Origin: a virus
IMG/VR virus record: IMGVR_UViG_3300049728_000067
Location: 1-35,640 of that record
DNA length: 35,640 nt
Reading direction: 5' to 3' (one strand)
Under the pieces are notes generated by a model, which saw nothing but the letters and a program-made list of their open reading frames with translations, was not told where the DNA came from and made no database searches. Made by a program: the position numbers and the translations under genes. Below, piece by piece: positions 21,864-29,346 of the stretch; position 1 is the stretch's first letter, and each line of letters begins with the position of its first letter.

Positions 21864-22318
21864 TGGCCGCAGTCGCAATCTGGACGCAAGCGGCCACGGC
21901 CATCCTTGCTGTGCTCAACGCATCGGGTTCGCCGGCGCAGGCCTGGCGCGCCCGCTTCGAGATGGTGGGAGCATCCGAAACCGCCTTCAATCTCTTCCCG
22001 ACCAAGATCGATTGCAAGTATGCCGACGCCGCGCACGATTCGGTCAATATCGACGCCACCTTCACTGTTCGTGCTTATGTGGCCGCAACCAACAATGTTG
22101 ACCTGGCCGCCGATCCGCTGGTGGTGTGGGCATGGACGCAGATCTGCCATGACCCCACGTTGGGTGGCCTCGTCAGTGACACGTACATCGATAACATCGA
22201 GATCGGTTACGTCGATAAGTCGAATTCCGATCAGGTTTGCGTGGATGTTACGGTGCGTGTTGAAGTGGCAGTAGGAAGAAACGACCCAACGGTCAACAAG
22301 ACTTATCTGGCCTCGTAG
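21863..22318 (+). CDS. Tail terminator / completion protein (gpU-like)
   Basis: This is a 151-residue alpha/beta protein. The N-terminal helix carries AAVAIWTQAATAILAVLNA. The strand FEMVGASETAFNLFPTKIDC follows, and the closing strand VCVDVTVRVEVAVGRNDP matches tail-terminator proteins that cap the tail tube at the head-proximal end. Its place directly before the tail-tube genes fits lambda gpU. The ATG at 21863 overlaps the previous stop. An in-frame start nine codons upstream lies inside the preceding small gene. Confidence 0.6.
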   Translation: MAAVAIWTQAATAILAVLNASGSPAQAWRARFEMVGASETAFNLFPTKIDCKYADAAHDSVNIDATFTVRAYVAATNNVDLAADPLVVWAWTQICHDPTLGGLVSDTYIDNIEIGYVDKSNSDQVCVDVTVRVEVAVGRNDPTVNKTYLAS

Positions 22319-22336
22319 GGCCTGGAGGAATTTGAA

Positions 22337-22765
22337 ATGCCCGTCATCACTCCCATTAAGTTGCAGGGATACAAAGCCCAGTTGGGCTACATGAATGTGA
22401 CCCTCCAGATCGTCGCGGGCCTCAAGGAAGTGGATGGAGCTTTCAAGGCCGAGGAACTGGACTCCACCGATCACGGCGGCTCGGGATGGAAAAACCGCAT
22501 GGCCGGTCTGCTCGACTTCGAGGGCACCGCCAAGCTCGATTACATCGCGGGCGATACCTCGCAGGAGTATCTGCTCAATGCAATTCTCAACCGGACCCCG
22601 CTGGCCATCACCCTTTTTCCGTTCCAGGGCACCGGCTCGGGCGTCGATTCCTACAACGGCTCGGTCATCATCACCGACTTCAAGTGGGACGGCAAGAACA
22701 ACGATCTCCAGGGCGTAAGTATCTCGCTCAAGGGAGCCGGCGCTTTCACCTTCACCGCGCAGTAA
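22337..22765 (+). CDS. Tail-tube protein, short paralogue
   Basis: This 142-residue protein would polymerise into the tail tube. Recognisable parts are KLQGYKAQLGY at the start, then GLKEVDGAFKAEELDSTDHGG, MAGLLDFEGTAKLDYIAG, and the end DGKNNDLQGVSISLKGAGAF. A strong GGAGG ribosome-binding site precedes the ATG. The next gene is a near copy with an added internal domain, so the two probably arose by tandem duplication. The short form is likely the tube core; which form is more abundant in particles is unknown. Confidence 0.8.
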   Translation: MPVITPIKLQGYKAQLGYMNVTLQIVAGLKEVDGAFKAEELDSTDHGGSGWKNRMAGLLDFEGTAKLDYIAGDTSQEYLLNAILNRTPLAITLFPFQGTGSGVDSYNGSVIITDFKWDGKNNDLQGVSISLKGAGAFTFTAQ

Positions 22766-22774
22766 GGAGACACT

Positions 22775-23428
22775 GTGACCCCGACGAAACTGCAAGGCTA
22801 CAAAGCGCAGCTTGGCTATGCCGCCGCCAACGTGGCCATCACCGCCGCAACCAACGCCAACCCCACCGTGCTCACCATTGCCGGTGTGGGTACTGGCTTG
22901 TCGGCAGGCAATCTTGTCCTGCTCGTCATCACCGGCTTTACCGGATCGTGGACGCCGCTGAACGGTGTGCAGGTCACCGGAACCATCGTCTCCAATAACA
23001 CCTGTTCGGTAGCCGTCAACGCCACCGCCTTCGGAGCCATCACCGGAACGCCCCTGGCCGCGATTATGACCACCGTCGCGGGCCTCAAGGAACTCGACGG
23101 CGCATTCAAGGCCGAAGAGTTGGACGCCACCGATCACGGCGGCGGCGGATGGAAGAGCCGTATGCCCGGCCTGCTCGACTTCGAGTCCACCGCGAAGCTC
23201 GATTACATCGCGGGCGACACGACTCAGGAGTATCTGCTCGGCGCAATCCTCTCTCGAACCGCGTTGACCATCACGCTCTTCCCGCAGCAGGTTGACACGT
23301 CCGGCTGTGACTCCTATGTCGGCTCCGTCATCATGACCGACTTCAAGTGGGACGGAAAGAACAACGACCTGCAGGGCGTCAGTATCTCGCTCAAGGGCGC
23401 AGGCGCGTTCTCCGTCGTCACGCAATAA
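22775..23428 (+). CDS. Tail-tube protein, long paralogue with inserted domain
   Basis: This is a 217-residue protein with the same framework as its neighbour: KLQGYKAQLGY, GLKELDGAFKAEELDATDHGG and DGKNNDLQGVSISLKGAGAF. It carries an insertion of about 75 residues at 16-90. The insert (NPTVLTIAGVGTGLSAGNLV, then LNGVQVTGTIVSNNTCSVAV) has the short-strand style of small beta domains repeated in phage surface proteins. It may decorate the tube exterior, like the extra C-terminal domain of lambda V. The GTG start follows AAGGAG by six bases. The terminator at 23479 follows it. Confidence 0.8.
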   Translation: MTPTKLQGYKAQLGYAAANVAITAATNANPTVLTIAGVGTGLSAGNLVLLVITGFTGSWTPLNGVQVTGTIVSNNTCSVAVNATAFGAITGTPLAAIMTTVAGLKELDGAFKAEELDATDHGGGGWKSRMPGLLDFESTAKLDYIAGDTTQEYLLGAILSRTALTITLFPQQVDTSGCDSYVGSVIMTDFKWDGKNNDLQGVSISLKGAGAFSVVTQ

Positions 23429-23478
23429 GATTTTGGGCGCTGCCGTGTTCATTGCCTTCGCGCGGCAGCTTTGAGGGA

Positions 23479-23511
23479 GGGCCGGTCTCGGGGGAGATCG
23501 GCCCATTTTTT
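23479..23511 (+). terminator. Rho-independent terminator after the tail-tube genes
   Basis: GGGCCGGTCTC (23479-23489) pairs with GAGATCGGCCC (23494-23504), with one G-T pair and a GGGG loop, then ATTTTTT. It could lower expression of downstream genes relative to the abundant tube protein. A second hairpin, GCTGCCG/CGGCAGC, lies at 23441-23469. Confidence 0.85.
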
Positions 23512-23539
23512 CAACTGACAACTGTCCACTGACAACTGA
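23512..23539 (+). repeat. Heptanucleotide tandem repeat, four copies
   Basis: Four contiguous seven-base units read CAACTGA, CAACTGT, CCACTGA, CAACTGA. They start directly after the terminator T run and end at the GAGGT ribosome-binding site of the tail chaperone gene. Confidence 0.85.
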
Positions 23540-23546
23540 GGTAAAT

Positions 23547-23942
23547 ATGGGTTCCGTAGTGATCTTCAAAAAGCCGATCTTCGTTGACTTCGACCGCCGC
23601 CGCCAACTGGCCTTCAACCTGAATACCGAAATCCTCATCCGCAACGCCGGCGGAAAAGACAGCAGCCTGTGGGAGACGATTGCCGAAACCCAGGACCCCG
23701 AGACCGGCAAGATTCAGCGCACTCTTGACGTGAATGTCGAGAACCTTCGCCTCTACCTGTGGGCCGCGCTGCAAGACGACGCCACGCGCCGCAATGAGAC
23801 GTTGACCGTCGAAGACGTGGGCGCGCTGCTCACCCGTCGCAAGTGGGTCACCCAGGCCGTGCTGGCCATCACCGAGGCGCTCAATCAGTATTACGGAGAC
23901 GATCCCGCGGGGGAAACGCCCGCCCCAGCCGTAAGCGCGTAG
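23547..23942 (+). CDS. Tail assembly chaperone (gpG-like)
   Basis: This is a 131-residue protein between tail tube and tape measure, the place of lambda G. It starts GSVVIFKKPIFVDFDRRRQLAFNLNTEILI and has a helical C-terminal half (VEDVGALLTRRKWVTQAVL), like the short tail chaperones that coat the tape measure before tube assembly. The downstream ORF is open in the -1 frame across the end of this gene and has no good start of its own. A -1 frameshift, making a G-T-type fusion, is therefore likely. GAGGT precedes the ATG. Confidence 0.75.
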   Translation: MGSVVIFKKPIFVDFDRRRQLAFNLNTEILIRNAGGKDSSLWETIAETQDPETGKIQRTLDVNVENLRLYLWAALQDDATRRNETLTVEDVGALLTRRKWVTQAVLAITEALNQYYGDDPAGETPAPAVSA

Positions 23943-24328
23943 GCTCGGGGCAGAAAGCGCGCAAGGCTTCAAAGCCATGGACGTGGGAAGACGCCTTCCG
24001 CATCGTCTGCGGCGAGATGGGCCTTGCGCCCTCTGAGTTCTACCGGCTTCTCTACAGCGAATTGGTGCTCATCCTGCGAGGCAATAGGGAACGCGCCGAG
24101 AGGGAAGCGCGCCGCGCTCATGCGGAGTCCGCCTGGCTCGGCCACCTGATTCTGCTTCCCTACACGCCGAAGGGAGAAAAGCCGCTGACACCGAAACAGT
24201 TGCTTGCCCGGCCCACAAAGAAGCACAAGTCGAAGACGATGGCCTTCCCGGATTCCGACAGCGCCGCAAGAGCATTCTTCGCCGCACACAAGGCAAAATC
24301 AAATCAGGTGGTGACCGATGGCAAGTAA
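23843..24328 (+). CDS. Tail chaperone extension (gpT-like), reached by -1 frameshift
   Basis: The -1 frame is open from 23843, and its native-looking sequence starts after 23909: SRKRVGSGQKARKASKPWTW, EDAFRIVCGEMGLAPSEFYR and LGHLILLPYTPKGEKPLTP. No start codon with a ribosome-binding site precedes this part, and the first in-frame ATG would remove conserved-looking sequence. It is therefore best read as the T half of a G-T fusion running 23547-24328 through a slip near 23907-23917. G-T fusions bind the tape measure and tube subunits. The 3' end overlaps the tape-measure start by 11 bases. Confidence 0.7.
   Translation: MGHPGRAGHHRGAQSVLRRRSRGGNARPSRKRVGSGQKARKASKPWTWEDAFRIVCGEMGLAPSEFYRLLYSELVLILRGNRERAEREARRAHAESAWLGHLILLPYTPKGEKPLTPKQLLARPTKKHKSKTMAFPDSDSAARAFFAAHKAKSNQVVTDGK
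23907..23917 (+). promoter_or_regulatory. Candidate -1 frameshift site
   Basis: GCGGGGGAAAC lies near the end of the gpG-like gene. In the zero frame the codons are GCG GGG GAA ACG; slipping back one base lets the GGG codon re-pair perfectly. The heptamer GGGAAAC resembles lambda's GGGAAAG but is not in the canonical phase, so the exact slip point is uncertain. Confidence 0.5.
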
Positions 24329-26699
24329 AGGCGGCGTGATCGTTGTAGTCTCCGGAGAAGATAAAACCGGCGAAGTATTCAACGCGGTCAAAAAGCATCT
24401 CGACGAAACGCGGGACAAAGCGAAAGAGACTTCGACCTCGTTGGGGAGCATCGGAGAAGTGCTGCAAAAGGGTCTCGCGGCGGCGGGGATCGCCGTGGGC
24501 CTTCGTGAAGTGGTCGGGCGCATGAAAGAGATGGTCACACAGACCATGGAGGCTGGCGTTCAACTCGGCCATCTCTCTCAGCAAACCGGAATCTCGATTC
24601 AGAATCTCTCTGTGCTTAAGTATGCCGCGCAATCCGCTGGTGTCGATTTCGAGACTTTGACGCGCGGCTTCAAAAAACTGGCCGTCACGACCTATGAGGC
24701 TGACAACGGCAACAAGACAGCCGCAAAGGGCTTCAATCAGGTAGGCATCTCCGTCGAGCAGCTTCGCGCCAAGGGTGACGATATGTACGGGGTGCTCACC
24801 TTGATTGCCGATAAGTTCCACGCGCTTCCCGATGGCATTGCGAAGAGCGATGCAGCCGCGAAGATATTCGGCGCCCGCATGGGTTCCGAAATGATCCCGA
24901 TCCTTGACGCTCTCGGCGGCAAACTCGATTCAGTCAAAGCCGAAGCGCAGGCCCTCGGTATAGTTTGGGACGAAGCCGGTATCAAGAAGATGGAGGACAT
25001 GCACCATAGTGCCGTGATGCTTCAAGGTGCCTTGCAGGGCCTTGGGTTGGAACTTACCAGCGATCTTGCACCGGCTCTTGAAAACGTCACTACCGGACTG
25101 GTTGCGGCTATCCAGAAAATGAAAGAGTGGCTCGGCCTGAATGGCAAGTCTCCGGCAGCGCAGGCACATGAAGCCGCAGAGATGGGCAGGACGATCCCCG
25201 ATGAAATCTACGAGGCATCGAATCCCGGTGCGATAAGCCAGGCCGCCGCCGCGCAAAAAGCGGCGATTGACAAGCAGTTAGCCAATGCGAATCTTTCGCG
25301 CGCACAGAAAGCGGCACTCACGAAGAAATGGAACGAGGCAGACCTCCGTGAGAATCAGGCTTATTTTGCGCAGTTGTCAGACCAGATCACATCCGCGCAA
25401 GTGGACCTCAACAATGCGAAGAAAGCCACCGACTCTCAGGGCTTATGGGGAGTTCCGGGGCCTTCGATGGATTGGGTTGACCATGCCCAAGGTCAACTCA
25501 ATGATCTGCTGGCACAACAGCGCACAGCAATGGATCGCGTCAACTCTGCTCAAAAAAGCAATGCAGGATCACCGCCGCCCGCGCCCCCACCCGGAGGCGG
25601 TTCCGGCTCTACAGATCGCACGGTGGCCGCGCAGAGGGCGTTGGATGATAGTCTTCGTCAACTTGCCGATGCAGGCGCAAAGTTGGATGAGACCCGCGCC
25701 CGCGTTCATGCCCAGACCATGCTCTCGATCCTCGATGAGATGCACAAGCAGGGTATGGTCTCCGAAGCTGACTACCTCACGCAAAAGGCTACCTACCAAA
25801 ACGCCGCCTTCGACGCTGAAAGAACGAAGTTGCAGTCCGAGCGTAGCGCCCTCGCCGATCAGATGAATACCCTGGCATCTAGAGACGCCAAGACAGGTAA
25901 GGATCGCATCGAGACGGAAACCAAACTGAACGCGTTGCGGGCAAGAGAACTTGAGATCGAGGGCCGGCTGGTGGAGTTGGACGGCAAGCGAGCGACTTTC
26001 GCGCGCCAGATGGAAGACGCCTACGCCGCCGAGATGGCAAAGCCGATTGACACTTCGGGGATGGATCAGGGAACCATGCCGACCGGCATCTTCGGTTCGC
26101 AGCATCCCGATGTGAAACTGGCCAGGTGGACCACCGACGATACGAAGGAAGCCAAAGGCGAAGCGGAGAAATTCGCGCACGGCGTCTTCGATCCTCTATT
26201 CAATATGTCCGAGCGGTGGGATCAGAAATGGAAGCAGATGCGGTCCAACCTGCTCAACGACCTGGGGCAGGCAGCGGAAGGACAACTCTTCGGCGCGCTC
26301 TTCGGGGATTCCTCTGGTAGCGGCGGAAAAGGCTTGGATGGGTCGAAAGGCACACCTAAAGGTCATGGCGGGTTGCTCAGTGACGGCCTGGGGCTGCTCG
26401 GCGGCCTCTTTCAACACAAGGGCGCGGGCACAACCTCAAACGGAGGACTCGGCTCGGGCGCGGGCACAATCGCCAGCGCCGCGGCTTCGGCAATGCAGAT
26501 GGGCGGGGGGGCTGCTGCGGGCGGTTCCGGCGGCATTCAGGTGGTTCTCAACAATCAGGGTTCGCCCATGCAGGTCAGTCAGACGCAACAGTCCGGAGGC
26601 GACGGAGGGGAGCAACAGGTTATCCAGATCATGCTCAAGCAACTCGAAACCAACGGCCCGGTAGCGCAGGGAATTGCGGGCCTCATGATGCTGGCTTAA
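24318..26699 (+). CDS. Tape-measure protein
   Basis: This is a 793-residue protein that sets tail length and is probably ejected with DNA. The N-terminal region is helical (VFNAVKKHLDETRDKAKETS), followed by the tape-measure pattern GHLSQQTGISIQNLSVLKYAAQSAGVDFE (in parts) and FGARMGSEMIPILDALGG. The middle is predicted coiled coil (residues about 400-560, LDETRARVHAQTMLSILDEM and similar). The C-terminus is Gly-rich (GGAAAGGSGGIQVVLNNQG), as in lambda H relatives. At roughly 0.15 nm per residue the tail would be near 120 nm. Its stop shares bases with the stop of the convergent minus-strand gene. Confidence 0.92.
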   Translation: MASKGGVIVVVSGEDKTGEVFNAVKKHLDETRDKAKETSTSLGSIGEVLQKGLAAAGIAVGLREVVGRMKEMVTQTMEAGVQLGHLSQQTGISIQNLSVLKYAAQSAGVDFETLTRGFKKLAVTTYEADNGNKTAAKGFNQVGISVEQLRAKGDDMYGVLTLIADKFHALPDGIAKSDAAAKIFGARMGSEMIPILDALGGKLDSVKAEAQALGIVWDEAGIKKMEDMHHSAVMLQGALQGLGLELTSDLAPALENVTTGLVAAIQKMKEWLGLNGKSPAAQAHEAAEMGRTIPDEIYEASNPGAISQAAAAQKAAIDKQLANANLSRAQKAALTKKWNEADLRENQAYFAQLSDQITSAQVDLNNAKKATDSQGLWGVPGPSMDWVDHAQGQLNDLLAQQRTAMDRVNSAQKSNAGSPPPAPPPGGGSGSTDRTVAAQRALDDSLRQLADAGAKLDETRARVHAQTMLSILDEMHKQGMVSEADYLTQKATYQNAAFDAERTKLQSERSALADQMNTLASRDAKTGKDRIETETKLNALRARELEIEGRLVELDGKRATFARQMEDAYAAEMAKPIDTSGMDQGTMPTGIFGSQHPDVKLARWTTDDTKEAKGEAEKFAHGVFDPLFNMSERWDQKWKQMRSNLLNDLGQAAEGQLFGALFGDSSGSGGKGLDGSKGTPKGHGGLLSDGLGLLGGLFQHKGAGTTSNGGLGSGAGTIASAAASAMQMGGGAAAGGSGGIQVVLNNQGSPMQVSQTQQSGGDGGEQQVIQIMLKQLETNGPVAQGIAGLMMLA

Positions 26700-26977
26700 C
26701 TGCCTATTCCAGGGTCTCTGGCAATCCAACGGCCATCACGGTTGCTTTCTGGTTCCAGGACGAGCGCGGCGGGGAGTTCTTTTGGCTTTGGCTCCCCGCA
26801 AGCCGCCCACGCCAAAGCTACAACCCATCCGATGAACGTCCACCCGAGAAAAAGGTTGACCACGGCAATCCCAGCGCCAGCCTTGCAGTTGCGCCCTGCC
26901 GCAACCCACAAAGGAAGAAAGTAAACAACGCCGATCAAAAGAACCACGATCATGCTGAATACAAAATGTCCGTCCAT
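26696..26977 (-). CDS. Superinfection-immunity-like membrane protein
   Basis: This is a 93-residue minus-strand protein. It has a first hydrophobic helix (FSMIVVLLIGVVYFLPLWVA) and a second containing NLFLGWTFIGWVVALAWA. The LGWT-IGW-ALAWA block is the signature of the superinfection immunity protein family related to T4 Imm, which blocks DNA entry of later phages at the inner membrane. The start was set at 26977 because GGAGGA lies just upstream on the minus strand. It is convergent with the tape-measure gene; the stops overlap within TTAA. As a lysogeny or defence cargo gene it is the likeliest function in the minus-strand island. Confidence 0.8.
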   Translation of the reverse strand: MDGHFVFSMIVVLLIGVVYFLPLWVAAGRNCKAGAGIAVVNLFLGWTFIGWVVALAWAACGEPKPKELPAALVLEPESNRDGRWIARDPGIGS

Positions 26978-27007
26978 AATTCCTCCACAACACAAGCGCC
27001 TATCTTT

Positions 27008-27583
27008 TCAAGATGCGACGTGAGTTTCGTCCGCTTCACGTTGAGCCTTGCGCCGCTGTCCTTCACGAATCAATTGTGAGCCAAAGCAATCTTCTTGCTT
27101 ATGGGCTTGCGCTCCCGCTTCCCGGACCGACGGTAGTCTTCTCCACTGCTCAATCGCTTGACGCACAGCGCCCGTCCTTAGAAGATCGCAACTTAATGCT
27201 TGATAGGGTGGCATGTATGCAAACATCGCCTCTATCGTGGTAGATTGTCGCGTTCTATGTGGGCCTTGCACTCTAACCCATGACCAGCAGGGCCGTTCCT
27301 GCCTTCCGGTTGAGTCCAAGGTGCCGCTTTGATGAACCAAGTCAAATTTGTAAGATATTCCATCTACAACAGCGTCACACGATGCGTAGATTGCGCGGCC
27401 CTCTTCGGTTGAATCTCTCGTTTCGCAGGGATAAACCTCAATCGTATCTGCGTTCACTTTCCGCTTCTTGCGGGGATTCAACACTGGAGAAGTGACCGCG
27501 CTCACAGGATGTTCTCTGTCAAACAGGGAACGTACCGGCGTCACGAGGAACGACTGAATAAGCGCAACGATGATTCTAAGCAT
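27008..27583 (-). CDS. Hypothetical minus-strand protein (191 aa)
   Basis: This is a 191-residue protein of unknown function. The N-terminus MLRIIVALIQSFLVTPVRSLF is amphipathic to hydrophobic and could be a membrane anchor. The centre (VNADTIEVYPCETRDS, AIYASCDAVVDGISYKFDLV) looks like a small folded beta domain, and the C-terminus is charged. The start at 27583 was preferred over one at 27730, which would overlap the next minus-strand gene by over 100 bases; no strong ribosome-binding site is visible. It lies between gpZ-like and immunity-like genes, all in the same orientation. Coding status is moderately supported. Confidence 0.5.
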   Translation of the reverse strand: MLRIIVALIQSFLVTPVRSLFDREHPVSAVTSPVLNPRKKRKVNADTIEVYPCETRDSTEEGRAIYASCDAVVDGISYKFDLVHQSGTLDSTGRQERPCWSWVRVQGPHRTRQSTTIEAMFAYMPPYQALSCDLLRTGAVRQAIEQWRRLPSVREAGAQAHKQEDCFGSQLIREGQRRKAQREADETHVAS

Positions 27584-27623
27584 GGCGAGATTCGCACCCA
27601 GTGTACCGCTGCCGGGCCGGAAG

Positions 27624-28340
27624 TCAACCTTGAATCCGCAATCCCTTCGCCATAATGGAACGCCAGGTCTCTTGCCATAGTTCCGGGAAAGCCGCCCGAA
27701 CCGCCGTCTCCACTTCCTGCTGCATCTCAAGCCGGGGTTTGATGTGGGCTTCGGGGATGAGCAGATAGAACGGGTAAGCCTCCCTATCCGTCATATACCG
27801 GCCCATGATTGCCTTGTGTCCGTCCCGAATGTCCTGCACAAAGAAGATGAACCCATGCACGATCCGTTGGTTGCGCAGCGCAATCTGCCCTTTCTTGCGC
27901 GTGATTGCCGTGTAGCGCCCTCCCACCGCGCCCAACAGGTTGCGCGGTCTTAGTTCCGCCGGGATCGCTCCTGGGGCCATCTGACGAAGATAACGGGTAG
28001 GCACAGCCAGGTATTCATGACCGCCGTGGGGAACTTTCTCACCGCCCTCTTCCTGGGGAAGCAGGTAATCCGGCGCGCCGGTCGCGCGGTTGGCAGTGTC
28101 GGTGTGAACATCGGCCTCGATCACCGCGCCATTCTTGCTGGCCGGTTTGATGCGGATGCCCTGCCGGGTGAAGTTATTGCGCAAGGTGAACTTCCCTCCG
28201 AGGTTCTCTTGCACCTTCCCTTGGCCCACTTTGGCGCATCCCGTCAAAGTCTTTGCCAACGCGAACGGGATCTGCCGCTTTTGCAAATCATCCAGTCCGG
28301 CCACCGCCTCTGACACATCCACCGTTGCCTTGAGTTCCAT
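27624..28340 (-). CDS. Minor tail protein, gpZ-like (inverted)
   Basis: This is a 238-residue protein. The N-terminal helix and motif GLDDLQKRQIPFALAKTLTG, then RNNFTRQGIRIKPASKN, match the prophage minor tail protein Z family. The end, HIKPRLEMQQEVETAVRAAF followed by ELWQETWRSIM, is the usual family close. gpZ acts in tail completion at the head-proximal end. In lambda it lies between FII and U on the late strand; here it is on the opposite strand between tape measure and tail tip. The ATG at 28340 is 45 bases from the divergent M-like gene. It heads a three-gene minus-strand unit. Confidence 0.7.
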   Translation of the reverse strand: MELKATVDVSEAVAGLDDLQKRQIPFALAKTLTGCAKVGQGKVQENLGGKFTLRNNFTRQGIRIKPASKNGAVIEADVHTDTANRATGAPDYLLPQEEGGEKVPHGGHEYLAVPTRYLRQMAPGAIPAELRPRNLLGAVGGRYTAITRKKGQIALRNQRIVHGFIFFVQDIRDGHKAIMGRYMTDREAYPFYLLIPEAHIKPRLEMQQEVETAVRAAFPELWQETWRSIMAKGLRIQG

Positions 28341-28385
28341 ATCTCTACTTTGCGCTAATTTTCACAAGCGCCGCATGGTTGAGTT
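28341..28385. promoter_or_regulatory. Divergent intergenic region (candidate bidirectional start site)
   Basis: These 45 bases separate the divergent gpZ-like (minus) and gpM-like (plus) genes. Any minus-strand promoter must lie here or within the M-like gene. On the minus strand TTGTGA is a possible -35, but no well-spaced -10 is visible. Confidence 0.3.
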
Positions 28386-29324
28386 ATGGCCACGTTCCCG
28401 CTCGTCTTCCCATCACTCTCGCGCCAACCTTCGATGGATTCCTCAAAGAAGGTCGAGGATGACACGATACGCGACCCGATGGAGCAGGGCTATCAAGCCA
28501 CACGCCCTCGTGGCACACGCGCCCGGCGCACATGGCCGTTCAACGTCCGAAATCTGGTTGCTGAGGACGTGCGGGCACTGGATCAATTCTTTATGTCTTC
28601 CACTTGCGCGGCGCGCGGTGGAAATAGTTTCTTGTACCCCAACCTACTCCCCAACTGGTCCTTTGAGTTTCCGGCCCTCACCGCCTCCGATGTTGTGTTT
28701 GGATGGAATTCTGGAACCGCAGTGCCCCAGGAGTCTATCGGGGTCTCAACCGCAACTGTTGCCGATGGCACTCAAGCTATCAACTTCGCCACTGTAGCGG
28801 GTCAGACCATTGCTGCCCACTCAACCGTTACAGGGCAACTCAACTGTGACTTTGCGGTGTCTTGCAAGCCTGCGGAAGTGTACGTCTTCACCGGCCAAGC
28901 CAACGCAACCAACGGGACGCTAGATGCCGGAGTGCTTAACGCTAATGTGTTCGTCTCATTCTTTGCGGCGAATGGCAACCCGCTATCCACACTCACCGGA
29001 CCCGCTGCAGCTATCGGCCCCGGTTGGCAGAGTTATGGATACCAGTTCACTGTGCCCGCAGGAGCGGCGAGTTTCCGCATATCCCTCATCGTCACCCTCA
29101 CGAACCCCACTGGGGCGGTTATCAACCTCGACGGTTCCGCGTCAGTTGCTTGGGACAGCGTAGGCTGTGCACTCCTAACGCCTTTAACCCCTTATGGCCG
29201 CATGGTTGGATCGCAATCGCTCGGTTGCCTTGTGCGCTTTTCCTCCCTTCCTGAGATAGCGGATATTGGCTGGGGCGCCGGCGTGAAAGTATACGGCGCA
29301 AAGATCGAATTGCAAGAGGTTTAA
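28386..29324 (+). CDS. gpM-like tail-tip protein with carbohydrate-binding-like insertion
   Basis: This is a 312-residue protein. The first 85 residues (FPSLSRQPSMDSSKKVEDD, QGYQATRPRGTRARRTWPF, LVAEDVRALDQFF) and the last 50 (MVGSQSLGCLVRFSSLPEIA...YGAKIELQEV) resemble lambda M-type minor tail proteins. Between them, residues about 86-265 read as a jelly-roll carbohydrate-binding module: LLPNWSFEFPALTA, DGTQAINFATVAGQTI, YQFTVPAGAASFRISLIVTL, DSASVAWDSV-like close. M normally has no such insert. It would place a sugar-binding domain on the tail tip. The ribosome-binding site is weak. Confidence 0.65.
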   Translation: MATFPLVFPSLSRQPSMDSSKKVEDDTIRDPMEQGYQATRPRGTRARRTWPFNVRNLVAEDVRALDQFFMSSTCAARGGNSFLYPNLLPNWSFEFPALTASDVVFGWNSGTAVPQESIGVSTATVADGTQAINFATVAGQTIAAHSTVTGQLNCDFAVSCKPAEVYVFTGQANATNGTLDAGVLNANVFVSFFAANGNPLSTLTGPAAAIGPGWQSYGYQFTVPAGAASFRISLIVTLTNPTGAVINLDGSASVAWDSVGCALLTPLTPYGRMVGSQSLGCLVRFSSLPEIADIGWGAGVKVYGAKIELQEV

Positions 29325-29346
29325 CCACCCCGGAAAGGGTTAAGAA

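Noticed and set aside
21641-23710. 689-residue minus-strand ORF across the tail-tube genes
   Set aside because: A long antisense reading is common in GC-rich coding DNA. It runs opposite to four supported genes, repeats itself because of the tube duplication, and has no motif.
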